From positions 1 to 35,319 of the forward strand of contig JAURWR010000007.1 in assembly GCA_030654805.1 (NCBI GenBank): 35,319 nt of DNA, read 5' to 3'. The notes under the pieces are model-generated. The model was not told the DNA's origin and did no database searches. It saw only the letters and a list, made by a program, of their open reading frames with translations. Numbering within the stretch: the first letter of the stretch is position 1; each line of letters starts with the position of its first letter. This document shows positions 24,468-32,914 of this stretch, in pieces. Source of the DNA: Burkholderiaceae bacterium (lineage in GTDB: Bacteria; Pseudomonadota; Gammaproteobacteria; Burkholderiales; Burkholderiaceae_C). The translations under genes were made by a program, and so were the position numbers.

Positions 24468-25121
24468 ATGAAGACAGACACACAGTTGAAGCGGGATGTC
24501 AGCGCCGAGTTGGAATGGGATCCCTCGATCCATGCTGCCCATGTGGGCGTGGCGGTCAGCGAGGGGATCGTGACCCTGTTCGGGCACATCGAGACCTATG
24601 CTGAGAAGTCCGCGATCGAACGTGCCGTTCGACGTGTGGAGGGCGTGCGGGGGTTGGCCATCGAACTCGACGTGAAGCTTGATCCCAGCCATGTGCGCAG
24701 CGATTCGGACATCGCTGTGGCGGCCGAATCCATGCTTCGGTGGAACACCCTCATCCCGTATGAGCACATCCAGTTGAAGGTGGAGAAAGGCTGGGTCACC
24801 CTCACCGGAGAGGTCGAGTGGAGCTTCCAGCGCCAGAGCGCCGAGAAAGCCGTGCGGATGATGAGCGGTGTGGTCGGAGTCTCGAACGCCATCACATTGA
24901 AGGCGCGAACCGCTGCGGCAGACATTTCCAGCAGGATTCACGAAGCGCTCACCCGACATGCCGCCGAGGAGGCGAAGCACATCAAGGTGACCGCAGACGG
25001 CGGTCAGGTCCTTCTGCAGGGCCATGTCGGCTCCTGGTCCGAGCGCTCGGAGGTGATCGCGGCGGCCTGGGCAGAGCCGGGCGTCTACAGCGTCGATTGC
25101 AAGCTCGCAGTTCAACCATGA
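24468..25121 (+). CDS. Triple BON-domain protein, paralogue 2
   Basis: A 217-aa protein with three BON domains: VSEGIVTLFGHIET, VEKGWVTLTGEVEWSFQRQS and ADGGQVLLQGHVGSWSERSE mark the conserved turns. It aligns without length difference to paralogue 1 (19140-19793): the N-termini MKTDTQLKRDVSAELEWDPS and MKIDAQLKKDVEAELEWESS are plainly related, as is the shared RRVEGVRG/KRVEGVRG segment. Like its partner it lacks a clear signal peptide. It is divergent from the archease operon (163-bp gap). Envelope or osmotic-stress protection is the usual suggestion for BON proteins; nothing here proves it. Confidence 0.93.
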   Translation: MKTDTQLKRDVSAELEWDPSIHAAHVGVAVSEGIVTLFGHIETYAEKSAIERAVRRVEGVRGLAIELDVKLDPSHVRSDSDIAVAAESMLRWNTLIPYEHIQLKVEKGWVTLTGEVEWSFQRQSAEKAVRMMSGVVGVSNAITLKARTAAADISSRIHEALTRHAAEEAKHIKVTADGGQVLLQGHVGSWSERSEVIAAAWAEPGVYSVDCKLAVQP

Positions 25122-25242
25122 ACGTCATTGACCGATCGACTTCCCTGCATCGATCCGAGCCGCCTTTCGCATTGGCATCGCCAGAACTGGAACGGCTCTG
25201 ACATCAGGCGGTGAGCCGCCTCTCCAGCAAACCGTCTGGGAG

Positions 25243-28215
25243 TCAGGCCCCGGAAGAATCAACGATCTCGATCACCAGAAGCACCAGTTCGCCGCTGCCG
25301 GCCGGCATCACGATGCGCCGCGCGCTGACCCGAAGGCGGCGCAACCCGAGACCGGCGAACTCGTGCTCGAGCATGCGTCGCTCGAAGCCGTTCTCGCGCG
25401 GCAGCACGGCTTCGAGCAGTTCGCGCAGCGCAGGGATGTCCCACTGCCGCTCCCCGATGTCGAAGAATGGCTGCCCCACCGTGGCATCGCTCATCCTGCC
25501 GAATCCATCGAAGAATGCCCGATTGGCCGACATGACCAGCAGCCGGCTGTCGAGCACGACCAGGGGCTCGGGCACGGTGTCGACGACGGCCTGGGCCAGG
25601 TCGCGCGCCTGGCGCATCGCAATCGTGTGCAGGCGTTCGGTCACGTCGGTGAACGTCAAGACCACGCCGTCGATGACGTTGTCCAGCGTGCGGTAGGGCT
25701 GGACGCGGGACAGATACCAGCGGCCATCGGGCGTACCGAGTTCGCGCTCGACCGGCACCAGCGAGTCGAGCACCGACTGCGCATCGACGATCGGATCACC
25801 GCCGGTGAATTCGCTGCGGATGTCGGCCAGTGGCCGGCCGAGGTCAGAGTTCAGCAGTCGGTAGACCTTGGTGGCCTCTTGCGTGAAGCGGCGGATCAGC
25901 AGCTTGCGGTCGAGGAAGATCGTCCCGACACGGATGTTGTCGAGCAGGTTCTTCATGTCGTCCTGCATGCCGTCCATCTGCTCGATCTTGGTGTGCAACT
26001 CGGAGTTGACCGTCACCAGTTCCTCGTTGACGGACTGCAGCTCCTCCTTCGAGGTCTCGAGCTCCTCGTTGGTCGACTGCAGCTCCTCGTTGGTCGACTG
26101 CAACTCCTCGTTGATGGACTTCAGCTCCTCGTTGGAGGCCTGCTGCTCCTCCAGCATCGCCTTCATGCTTTCCTTGGCGTAGTCGAGCTCGCGCTCGAGT
26201 TCCGCGATGCGTCGACCGCTGACCGAGGTACGACCGCGTGGCTTCGGTTCGGTTGCCGTCGCACTGCCTGCGGGACGTTCCTGGAAGCTCACCAGCAGGA
26301 CGTTGGAGTGCAGACCGGCCTCGGGCAGCAGGCGCACGCTCAGGCTGACCGGCAGCAACTTCCCATCGCTCTTGACGCTGACCGCCTCGTTGATCGTCGG
26401 CAGCGACTCGACAGCCGCGCGGCGCAGCGCATCGCGCAACTCGATCTGGAGGCCTTCACGGGCCATTTCGAGCACGTTGTGGGTCGGCGCACCGGGTGCC
26501 GGCCGCAGGAACTTGCCCGTCTCCCCGTGGACGTAGAGCACGTTGCCCTGCAGATCGGTGACGACGGCGGCCGGCGTGAACGATTGCAGCAGCGTGCGCC
26601 GGGCCATCTCGCCCACATCAAATTCCTTCAGCTTCAATGTCTGCTCCTGGGATTCCGCCGTGCCCTTGCCGACGGTCCACGACAGTCCGCTGGTGAGCAC
26701 GGCCCGTGTCGATGCGATGGTGGGCTTCGCCCGGTAGTACTTCCATTTGCGGTGGATCGGCTCGAACAGCTCGGTGTGGCTGCCGATGCTCTCCGAGGGC
26801 GACAGGAACAACACCCCACCCGGCTTCAGCGCGTAATGCAGGGTCGGGATCAGGCGCTTCTGCAGTTCCGGCTCCAGATAGATCATCAGGTTGCGGCACG
26901 ACAGCAGGTCCAGCCGCGTGAACGGGGGGTCCTTGACGACGCTCTGGATCGCGAACACCACCATCTCGCGGATTTCCTTCTTCACGCGGTAGCCCGCTTC
27001 TTCCTGGATGAAGAAGCGCCGCAGCCGCTCGACCGACACATCCTGGGCGATGTTCAGCGGGTAGAGGCCGGCCCGCGCCGCAGCGATCGCCTCGTCGTCG
27101 AGATCGGTGCTGTAGAGCTGCACCTTCAGCTCGGGGTGCGTGCTGTCGATGATTTCGCGCAGGATCATCGCGATCGAGTACGCCTCCTCACCCGACGCGC
27201 AGCCCGCCACCCAGACACGCAGCGTGTATGCCGGGGGCTTGCCGGCCAGCAGCGCCGGCAGGATGTCGGCCTTCAGCACCTCGAAGGCCTCCGCATCGCG
27301 AAAGAAGCTGGTGACGTTGATCAGCAACTCGCGGAACAGGACTTTCAGCTCGGACGGATGGTCCTTGAGGTAGCGCACATAGACGTCGGCGTCCTCGATC
27401 AGGTGCTGCGACATGCGCCGCTCGATGCGGCGCCCGATCGTGCTCTTCTTGTACTGGGAAAAATCGTGGCCGGTGGCCGTGCGCAGCAGGTTGATGATGT
27501 GGGCGATCCCGACGGATGCTGCGGCGTCGGGCTTCTGTTCGAGCGCGGCCTGGCGGATCGACAGCGGGCGCATCTGGGTTTGCAGCACCTGCGGCATCTT
27601 CTCGACCGCCAGCACCTGGTTGACGTAGCCGGAATGCACGGCGCTGCTGGGCATGCCGGAGTATTTGGCCGTCTCCGGGTCCTGAACCAGACACAGGCCA
27701 CCAGCCCCGAAAACGGCTCGCAGGCCGAGCGTGCCGTCGGTGCCGGTGCCCGACAGGATGATGGCGGCCGCGTGGTCACCCTGGTCCTCGGCCAGCGAGC
27801 GCAGGAACGCGTCGATCGGCATGCGCTGGCCGCGCGGCTCGGTCGGCAGGTGGAGCAGCAGCTTGCCCTGGTCGATGACCATGTCCCGGTTCGGCGGAAT
27901 CACATGGACGCGGTTGGGTTCGACAGCCATCCCGTCCTCCGCCTCGACCACCGGCAGCGCCGTGATTCGCTGCAGGATCTCGCTCAGCATGCTGGCATGA
28001 GTCGGGTCGAGATGCTGGATCAGGACGAAGCCCATGCCGCAGTCGACGGGCACGTTCCTGAAGAACAGATCGAACGCTTCCAGCCCGCCGGCAGAAGCTC
28101 CCAGCGCGACGACCAGCGGGGTGCGCCTGCCATCGGTCCCTGCGCCGGATGCAGGGCTTTCAGCGTGCGTCTTCGGGCGGCCGGCAGGCTCGGCGGCGAT
28201 GTCTTCGGTCGTCAA
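25243..28215 (-). CDS. CheB-CheR-PAS chemotaxis-type fusion protein
   Basis: A ~990-aa cytoplasmic signalling protein. A CheB methylesterase domain without receiver (about 33-215) has the triad Ser41 (GASAGG), His68 (IQHLDP) and Asp160 (GTGTDG). A CheR methyltransferase (about 240-490) has RRIERRMSQH, the SAM motif VWVAGCASGEEAYS and LLSCRNLMIYL. Then come a PAS-like region, a coiled coil built of seven-residue NEEL(Q/K)S-type repeats (DNA 26062-26124 is a 21-bp tandem), and two further PAS domains. The start chosen is a TTG at 28215 with AGAGGA seven bases upstream; an ORF start at 28383 adds Arg/Pro-rich sequence unlike the family. No kinase domain is present. It lies on the same strand downstream of the hybrid kinase, 232 bp away. 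Confidence 0.9.
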   Translation of the reverse strand: MTTEDIAAEPAGRPKTHAESPASGAGTDGRRTPLVVALGASAGGLEAFDLFFRNVPVDCGMGFVLIQHLDPTHASMLSEILQRITALPVVEAEDGMAVEPNRVHVIPPNRDMVIDQGKLLLHLPTEPRGQRMPIDAFLRSLAEDQGDHAAAIILSGTGTDGTLGLRAVFGAGGLCLVQDPETAKYSGMPSSAVHSGYVNQVLAVEKMPQVLQTQMRPLSIRQAALEQKPDAAASVGIAHIINLLRTATGHDFSQYKKSTIGRRIERRMSQHLIEDADVYVRYLKDHPSELKVLFRELLINVTSFFRDAEAFEVLKADILPALLAGKPPAYTLRVWVAGCASGEEAYSIAMILREIIDSTHPELKVQLYSTDLDDEAIAAARAGLYPLNIAQDVSVERLRRFFIQEEAGYRVKKEIREMVVFAIQSVVKDPPFTRLDLLSCRNLMIYLEPELQKRLIPTLHYALKPGGVLFLSPSESIGSHTELFEPIHRKWKYYRAKPTIASTRAVLTSGLSWTVGKGTAESQEQTLKLKEFDVGEMARRTLLQSFTPAAVVTDLQGNVLYVHGETGKFLRPAPGAPTHNVLEMAREGLQIELRDALRRAAVESLPTINEAVSVKSDGKLLPVSLSVRLLPEAGLHSNVLLVSFQERPAGSATATEPKPRGRTSVSGRRIAELERELDYAKESMKAMLEEQQASNEELKSINEELQSTNEELQSTNEELETSKEELQSVNEELVTVNSELHTKIEQMDGMQDDMKNLLDNIRVGTIFLDRKLLIRRFTQEATKVYRLLNSDLGRPLADIRSEFTGGDPIVDAQSVLDSLVPVERELGTPDGRWYLSRVQPYRTLDNVIDGVVLTFTDVTERLHTIAMRQARDLAQAVVDTVPEPLVVLDSRLLVMSANRAFFDGFGRMSDATVGQPFFDIGERQWDIPALRELLEAVLPRENGFERRMLEHEFAGLGLRRLRVSARRIVMPAGSGELVLLVIEIVDSSGA

Positions 28216-28447
28216 ATGGGTGTCCTCTCGCAGCGGCGGCCTGGGTGGCTTTCGACGCCGCCTCGACCGCCCGGGCAGGCCCTCGGGCAAGCTGCATTTC
28301 GAGGGCGTGTGGCGTGCACCGATTATCGCCGTGCAGGATCGGCGCGGAGCCTGCGACCAACCCGCATCGGCGTGCAGCACCACACCGTCGACCGCATCGA
28401 CACGCCCATCGCCACGCGTCGGTGACTGTGTTGGCCGCCCCCCCAGC

Positions 28448-30178
28448 CTAGGCTCGATGACCTAGCGACAACCATTTGAAAACGGTTGCGAAGAGGCTCT
28501 CGGAATCGACCGGCTTCGCCAGAAACGCGTCCATCCCCGCCTGCAGGCACCGCTCACGATCTTCTTCGAATCCGCTGGCCGTCAGGGCGATGATCGGAAC
28601 TCCGACGTAGCCAGGAAGCTGGCGAATGCGTCTGACCGCTTCCAGTCCGTCCATGCGCGGCATGTGGACGTCCATGATGATCAACTCGTAGCGGTTGAGC
28701 GACGCGCGGTTGAACGCCTCGACACCATCGGTGGCGACGTCCACGTCCAGCGCGGACAGCAACGCGACGATGACCTCGCGGTTCAGCGGTTCGTCTTCGG
28801 CCAGCAGGACTTTCGCCCCGGCAAAGCGCTGCACCAGCAGGCCTTCGGCCGAATCGGGTGGACGCGTTGAAGCTGGCAGAACCTGGCCTCTGGCCTTTCG
28901 CAGACTCGCGGTGAACCAGAAGGTGCTGCCCTTTCCGGGCACGCTCGTGGCGCCGGCGTCTCCCCCCATCAGACGAGCGAGCCGCCGTGTGATGGCCAGG
29001 CCGAGCCCGGTTCCGCCGTACGTGCGTGTGCTGGAGTTGTCGGCCTGCTCGAAAGCAGAAAACAACCGCGGCAGGGTCTGCGCATCGATACCGATCCCCG
29101 TGTCTTCGACCTCGAAGCGCACGAGCGCCTGGTCTGCGGTTTCGCTTTCGATGGCGACTCTGAGCACGACCCTCCCAGAGGGCGTGAACTTGACGGCATT
29201 CGATGCCAGGTTCACCAGCGCCTGCTGAAGCAGCGTCGGGTCACCGCGCAGGGGTGCAGTCACGGCGACTGGATCGGCCACCAGTTGCAGGCATTTGGAC
29301 TCCGCCTGTTCCGACAGCATCGTCACCACGGTGGCGACGACGCGCGAAAGGTCCGCTTCGGCGTCGACAGCAGCGAGCTTTCCCGCTTCGATGCGAGAGA
29401 GACAGAGGACCGAGTTGGTGACTTCGACGAGGTGCTGGCCGGCCCCGATGATCCTGTCGAGCTGCTCGACCTGCCGGGGAGTCAGCTCGGAGCGCTTGAG
29501 CAGGTGCGCGAACCCGATGATGGCGTTCAGGGGGGTGCGCAACTCGTGGCTCATGTTCGCCAGGAAAGCGCCCTTCGCTCGACTGGCTTCCTCGGCGACC
29601 CGCTGGGCCTGCAGGCTCGCCTCGCTCTGCTTGCGTGTCGAAATGTCGATCAGCACGATTCGCAGGACTGGCAGGCCCTGCGGGTCCCTGACGGACGACG
29701 CAGTCAATTGCACCCAGAGCGGGCTGTGGTCGACCCCGACCAAGCGCAGTTCGCAGGATTGCCGTTCATCCGTCGACAGCAGCTTCTGGCGCAGCCGGTA
29801 ACAGATGTCCTGATCCTCGCTGAAGATGAACTTCGTGATCGGCTGCGTGAGCACCTCGCAACGCGGACGACCCAGCAGGGTCGCCACGCAGAGGTTCGAT
29901 TCGACGATCACGCCCGCATCGTCGACCGTCAGGTAGCCGACCGGCGCCGACTCGTAGAGTTCGAACCACCGCGATCTGGAGGCTTCCAGTTCGACCTGCG
30001 CTCGCCGGAGGTCGTCGTTCTGCATCTCCAGCTCGATCTGATAAACCCGAAGTTCATGCAGCACGCGCTGGAGTTCCTCGGCGGACTCGGGCAGTTGGCC
30101 CACAGTCTCGTCGAGCAATGCTTCAGCGCGTCTGCGCAGATCGGCAGTTGCTTCTCCCGGTCCGACCGACTCGTTCAT
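28448..30178 (-). CDS. PAS-containing hybrid sensor histidine kinase/response regulator
   Basis: A 576-aa soluble hybrid kinase. The N-terminal helical region (LRVYQIELEMQNDDLRRAQV) leads to a PAS domain (about 70-185; WFELYESAPVGYLTVDD), a HisKA domain with phospho-acceptor His211 in FLANMSHELRTPLNAIIGF, a HATPase_c domain (LVNLASNAVKFTPSG, EDTGIGID, TYGGTGLGLAI), and a C-terminal receiver with Asp503 in ELIIMDVHMPRMDG. The ATG at 30178 (MNESVGPGEATADLRRRAE) is preferred over an in-frame start at 30211. No transmembrane helix is seen, so the input is cytoplasmic. With no separate output regulator nearby, the CheB-CheR-PAS protein downstream may be its partner (inference). Confidence 0.92.
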   Translation of the reverse strand: MNESVGPGEATADLRRRAEALLDETVGQLPESAEELQRVLHELRVYQIELEMQNDDLRRAQVELEASRSRWFELYESAPVGYLTVDDAGVIVESNLCVATLLGRPRCEVLTQPITKFIFSEDQDICYRLRQKLLSTDERQSCELRLVGVDHSPLWVQLTASSVRDPQGLPVLRIVLIDISTRKQSEASLQAQRVAEEASRAKGAFLANMSHELRTPLNAIIGFAHLLKRSELTPRQVEQLDRIIGAGQHLVEVTNSVLCLSRIEAGKLAAVDAEADLSRVVATVVTMLSEQAESKCLQLVADPVAVTAPLRGDPTLLQQALVNLASNAVKFTPSGRVVLRVAIESETADQALVRFEVEDTGIGIDAQTLPRLFSAFEQADNSSTRTYGGTGLGLAITRRLARLMGGDAGATSVPGKGSTFWFTASLRKARGQVLPASTRPPDSAEGLLVQRFAGAKVLLAEDEPLNREVIVALLSALDVDVATDGVEAFNRASLNRYELIIMDVHMPRMDGLEAVRRIRQLPGYVGVPIIALTASGFEEDRERCLQAGMDAFLAKPVDSESLFATVFKWLSLGHRA

Positions 30179-30547
30179 GGTCACATCCAGCCCTTCCGAA
30201 CAGCCCTGCACAAGTTACAAGGTGCGAGAACGCCCGCCGACAACCCCGGCCTGCGGGACGTCAAACGTACCCCCCCCACAGCATCCTCCATGCTGCGATG
30301 CTGCGATGCTGCGATGCTGCGCAAGTATCTGCGACCCGGTATTGTTCCCGGTCAATCCATCTCAGGAACGTGACCCTTCGACCGGACTCAGCCAACCGGG
30401 GCAGGTGGTCTCCGCAGCGTCTGCTTCTGCCGGCCCGCCCGACCGCCCCGAGTCACGACCGAGTGGGTGCCGAATGGAATTGGCGACGACACACGCCTCA
30501 CAATCGACCGTGCAGGCGCTGTGCCTTGATTCTTCGAGTCGAACCCC
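30179..30547. other. Divergent gap between hybrid kinase and isocitrate dehydrogenase genes
   Basis: This 369-bp stretch has no supported gene. It must hold the promoters of both flanking genes. It contains four exact tandem copies of ATGCTGCG (30290-30321) and a poor FNR-like sequence TTGTTCCCGGTCAA (30342-30355). Nothing else stands out; no -24/-12 (sigma-54) motif is evident. Confidence 0.6.
30290..30321. repeat. (ATGCTGCG)x4 tandem repeat
   Basis: Four exact copies of an 8-bp unit lie in the divergent promoter region, 112 bp upstream of the hybrid kinase start and 227 bp upstream of the dehydrogenase start. A unit of 8 is not a multiple of 3, and repeats of this type can gain or lose copies by slippage. 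Here that would alter promoter spacing rather than reading frame. Confidence 0.85.
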
Positions 30548-31579
30548 ATGACCACTGAGATTCCTGCCACCCTCATTCCCGGCGACGGCATCGGCCCCGA
30601 GATCGTCGATGCAACGCTCGCGGCACTCGATGCCCTCAAAGCGCCCTTCGTCTGGGATCGGCAGATCGCCGGTCTCGAAGGCGTGAAGACCGTCGGTGAT
30701 CCGCTGCCGCAAGCCACACTCGACAGCATCCGCCGCACGCGGCTGGCGCTCAAGGGACCGCTGGAAACACCCTCGAGCGGCGGCTATCGCTCATCGAACG
30801 TTCGTCTGCGCGAGGAGTTCAAGCTCTACGCCAACCTGCGCCCCGCGCTCACCATCATTCCCGGAGGTCGCTTCGACAAGATCGACCTCGTGGTCGTGCG
30901 CGAGAACCTCGAAGGCCTGTACATCGGCCATGAGCACTTCGTCCAGATCGACGACGATCCGCACGCCGTGGCGATGGCCACCGGCATCAACACGCGCGCC
31001 GGCAGCCGGCGGCTGCTGGAGTTCGCCTTCGAGCACGCGGTGGCGACCGGCCGCAAGAAGGTCACGATCGTGCACAAGGCCAACATCATGAAGGCGCTGA
31101 CCGGCATCTTCCTGGAGACGGGTCTCGATCTGTACGAACGCAAGTACAAGGGACGGTTCCAGCTCGACACGGTCATCATCGACGCCTGCGCGATGAAGCT
31201 GGTGCTCAATCCCTGGCAATTCGACATGCTGGTGACGACCAACCTGTTCGGCGACATCCTGTCCGACCTCGTCGCCGGCCTGGTCGGCGGATTGGGCATG
31301 GCGCCGGGTGCCAACATCGGTGCCAATGCCGCGATCTTCGAGGCCGTGCACGGCTCGGCACCGGACATCGCCGGTCAGAACAAGGCCAACCCGACGGCCC
31401 TGCTGCTGGCGGCGGCGATGATGCTCGATCACGTCAAGTTGATCGATCTGGCCACGCGCCTGCGCCGCGCCATCGACGCCACCCTGAACATCGACAAGGT
31501 GCGCACCGGTGATCTGGGCGGCAGCGCCACCACACAGGCCTTCGCCAAGGCGCTGGTCAGCCGGATCACGAACGGCTGA
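30548..31579 (+). CDS. Isocitrate dehydrogenase, NAD-type family
   Basis: A 343-aa beta-decarboxylating dehydrogenase (isocitrate/isopropylmalate family) converting isocitrate to 2-oxoglutarate. Seen: the N-terminal LIPGDGIGPEIVDATLAALD, the substrate-site helix SSNVRLREEFKLYANLRP, VVVRENLEGLYIG, the metal site TNLFGDILSDLVAGLVGGLG, and the cofactor loop EAVHGSAPDIAGQNKANPTA. The Asp/Ile-type cofactor loop and short length favour NAD over NADP. An isocitrate substrate fits better than isopropylmalate, but homoisocitrate or tartrate dehydrogenase activity is not excluded. It sits alone on the plus strand, convergent with the nif-side hscB gene (19-bp gap). Confidence 0.87.
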   Translation: MTTEIPATLIPGDGIGPEIVDATLAALDALKAPFVWDRQIAGLEGVKTVGDPLPQATLDSIRRTRLALKGPLETPSSGGYRSSNVRLREEFKLYANLRPALTIIPGGRFDKIDLVVVRENLEGLYIGHEHFVQIDDDPHAVAMATGINTRAGSRRLLEFAFEHAVATGRKKVTIVHKANIMKALTGIFLETGLDLYERKYKGRFQLDTVIIDACAMKLVLNPWQFDMLVTTNLFGDILSDLVAGLVGGLGMAPGANIGANAAIFEAVHGSAPDIAGQNKANPTALLLAAAMMLDHVKLIDLATRLRRAIDATLNIDKVRTGDLGGSATTQAFAKALVSRITNG

Positions 31580-31598
31580 TACGCGTCACCCTCGCAGA

Positions 31599-32156
31599 TC
31601 AGCCCCCGAGCGCCTCGGCGCGACGCTCCACATCTTCGGCAAAGCGCGTCACGAACATCAGGGCCCGGATCTGCAGGGCTGCCGCAGGCCAGTCGCGCCG
31701 CTCGTCCATCACGATGGACAGTTCGTCCAGCAAAGACCGCTGGCGTGCGGCGACGGCGTCCCCCAGCGCCTCGACGGCGCCCAGGCTCCGTGCTTCGTCC
31801 AGTGCCTCGCGCCACGCCATCTGCTGTAACAGGAAGTCGACGGGCATCGCGGTGTTGCTCTCGGCCCCGATCGGCTGGCCGTTCAGTTCGCACAAGTAAA
31901 CGGCACGCGCCAGCGGCAACTTAAGTCGCTGATAGGCCTCGTTGACGCGCAAGGTCCATTGCATCGCCACCCGCTGCGCAACCGCACCGTCTGACACGAA
32001 GCGGTCGGGGTGCACCTGTGTCTGCAGCTGCTTCCATCGAGTGTCGAGCACGGCGCGGTCTTGCACGAACTGCGACGCGACCTGGAAGAGCTCGAAATCG
32101 CTGGCGTCGATCGGGACGCCGATGTCGACCAGCCGTCCTGCTGCCTCAGAGATCAT
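31599..32156 (-). CDS. hscB: Fe-S assembly co-chaperone HscB
   Basis: A 185-aa J-protein that recruits the Hsp70 HscA to the scaffold IscU. The N-terminal J-domain begins at DFELFQVASQFVQD and carries the invariant HPD in QVHPDRFVSDG. The C-terminal domain binding IscU follows (YLCELNGQPIGAESNTAMPVDFLLQQMAWREAL, as in HscB). Its start overlaps the end of the upstream gene by 11 bp. No hscA, iscU or fdx is adjacent, so this is separated from the usual isc operon. Placement downstream of nifDK suggests dedication to nitrogenase cluster supply (inference). No good intrinsic terminator is visible after it. Confidence 0.93.
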   Translation of the reverse strand: MISEAAGRLVDIGVPIDASDFELFQVASQFVQDRAVLDTRWKQLQTQVHPDRFVSDGAVAQRVAMQWTLRVNEAYQRLKLPLARAVYLCELNGQPIGAESNTAMPVDFLLQQMAWREALDEARSLGAVEALGDAVAARQRSLLDELSIVMDERRDWPAAALQIRALMFVTRFAEDVERRAEALGG

Positions 32157-32631
32157 CGGCGAGCGCCTCGACCGCGATGAGCTGCTGGCGCAAGGCCCAG
32201 CGCGCGCGCCAGCCTCCCGGCCGGTCGTACAACTCGTCGGGCTTGTCGACGGCGATCAGCGCGTGCTGTTCGCCCTCGTAGAAGCGCCACTCGCCCCCCC
32301 TGAAGCGCAGGGCCGCGCGGCAGGCATCGATCAATCGCGTGGGTTGGGGGGCATACAGGCCGGGCTCCTGGAGGTAGTCGGCGCGGAACAGCGGGGTCTC
32401 CCAGCCGCAATCGAGGCCGAGCCGATGGAGGCCCGGAAAACGCTCGTCCAGGCCCGCGCTGTCGGGCCGCTCGTCGAACATCTCCAGCAACTCGCGCACG
32501 CTGGCACGGTCCCAGATTTCATGCTCGGCACGCGGATCGCCTGCCGCGACCTTGCGCAGCAGATCGTCTTCGTCGAAGGCGAACCAGGCGCGCGCCTCGC
32601 CCTGCGGGGGCGCCTCGACGACGTAGATCAT
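32146..32631 (-). CDS. Hypothetical nif-side protein, 161 aa
   Basis: I do not recognise a named family. The protein begins MIYVVEAPPQGEARAWFAFD and is acidic, with the segments WDRASVRELLEMFDERPDS, RLGLDCGWETPLFRADYLQE and GGEWRFYEGEQHALIAVDKP. One Cys pair is widely spaced, with no CxxC. There is no signal peptide or membrane helix. A purine-rich AGGGGAACGCC precedes the ATG. It overlaps hscB by 11 bp and lies 19 bp after the Cys-rich gene, so it is in the same transcription unit. Translational coupling to hscB suggests a joint role, but nothing in the sequence says which. Confidence 0.78.
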   Translation of the reverse strand: MIYVVEAPPQGEARAWFAFDEDDLLRKVAAGDPRAEHEIWDRASVRELLEMFDERPDSAGLDERFPGLHRLGLDCGWETPLFRADYLQEPGLYAPQPTRLIDACRAALRFRGGEWRFYEGEQHALIAVDKPDELYDRPGGWRARWALRQQLIAVEALADDL

Positions 32632-32650
32632 GGCGTTCCCCTGTGCGGAT

Positions 32651-32887
32651 TCACTGCGCGTCGTGCATCAGCGTGCTGAAGAAGCCCACCTTGTCGGGCG
32701 CGATCAGCTCGCGCTGACCCACGGTGCCGCACTGGGTGCATTTCTCGCTCACGTCGAACGTCTGGTTGCTGCAGATGGCAGGCTTGTTCTGGGTGCAGCC
32801 GGTGGCGCCGCAATGCGTGCAGCGGTAGAGCGATGCATTGCAGCGCAGGGAAAAGCCGGTGCGTACACCGTCACATCGGGTGGTCAT
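32651..32887 (-). CDS. Small Cys-rich (zinc-ribbon or Fe-S-like) protein, 78 aa
   Basis: A 78-aa protein with eight cysteines: Cys5, Cys16, a CTHC pair (23 and 26), Cys31, Cys39 and a second CTQC pair (50 and 53). The first CxxC lies in RCTHCGATGCTQNK and the second in EKCTQCGTVGQREL, the spacing of a four-Cys zinc ribbon or a small iron-sulfur carrier. The family is unknown to me. A very strong AAGGAGTTCGAG ribosome-binding site precedes the ATG at 32887. It sits between two small nif-side genes. The extra cysteines beyond the two CxxC pairs are unusual for a plain zinc ribbon. Confidence 0.78.
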   Translation of the reverse strand: MTTRCDGVRTGFSLRCNASLYRCTHCGATGCTQNKPAICSNQTFDVSEKCTQCGTVGQRELIAPDKVGFFSTLMHDAQ

Positions 32888-32914
32888 CTCGAACTCCTTG
32901 AAGGTTGCGGGGGT

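Noticed and set aside
26062-26124. Three 21-bp tandem repeats as a minisatellite
   Set aside because: They encode the heptad coiled coil (NEELQST-type repeats) that is typical of CheB-CheR-PAS proteins, so protein structure explains them.
25363-28425. A ~1000-codon open frame on the plus strand opposite the CheB-CheR-PAS gene
   Set aside because: Its composition is the His/Gln/Arg-rich mirror of a high-GC gene on the other strand; it has no domain, and the minus-strand protein has complete catalytic motifs. The same applies to long plus-strand frames opposite narX and the nif-side genes.
30342-30355. TTGTTCCCGGTCAA as an FNR box for isocitrate dehydrogenase
   Set aside because: Two mismatches and about 193 bp from the start codon; not distinguishable from chance without a scoring matrix.
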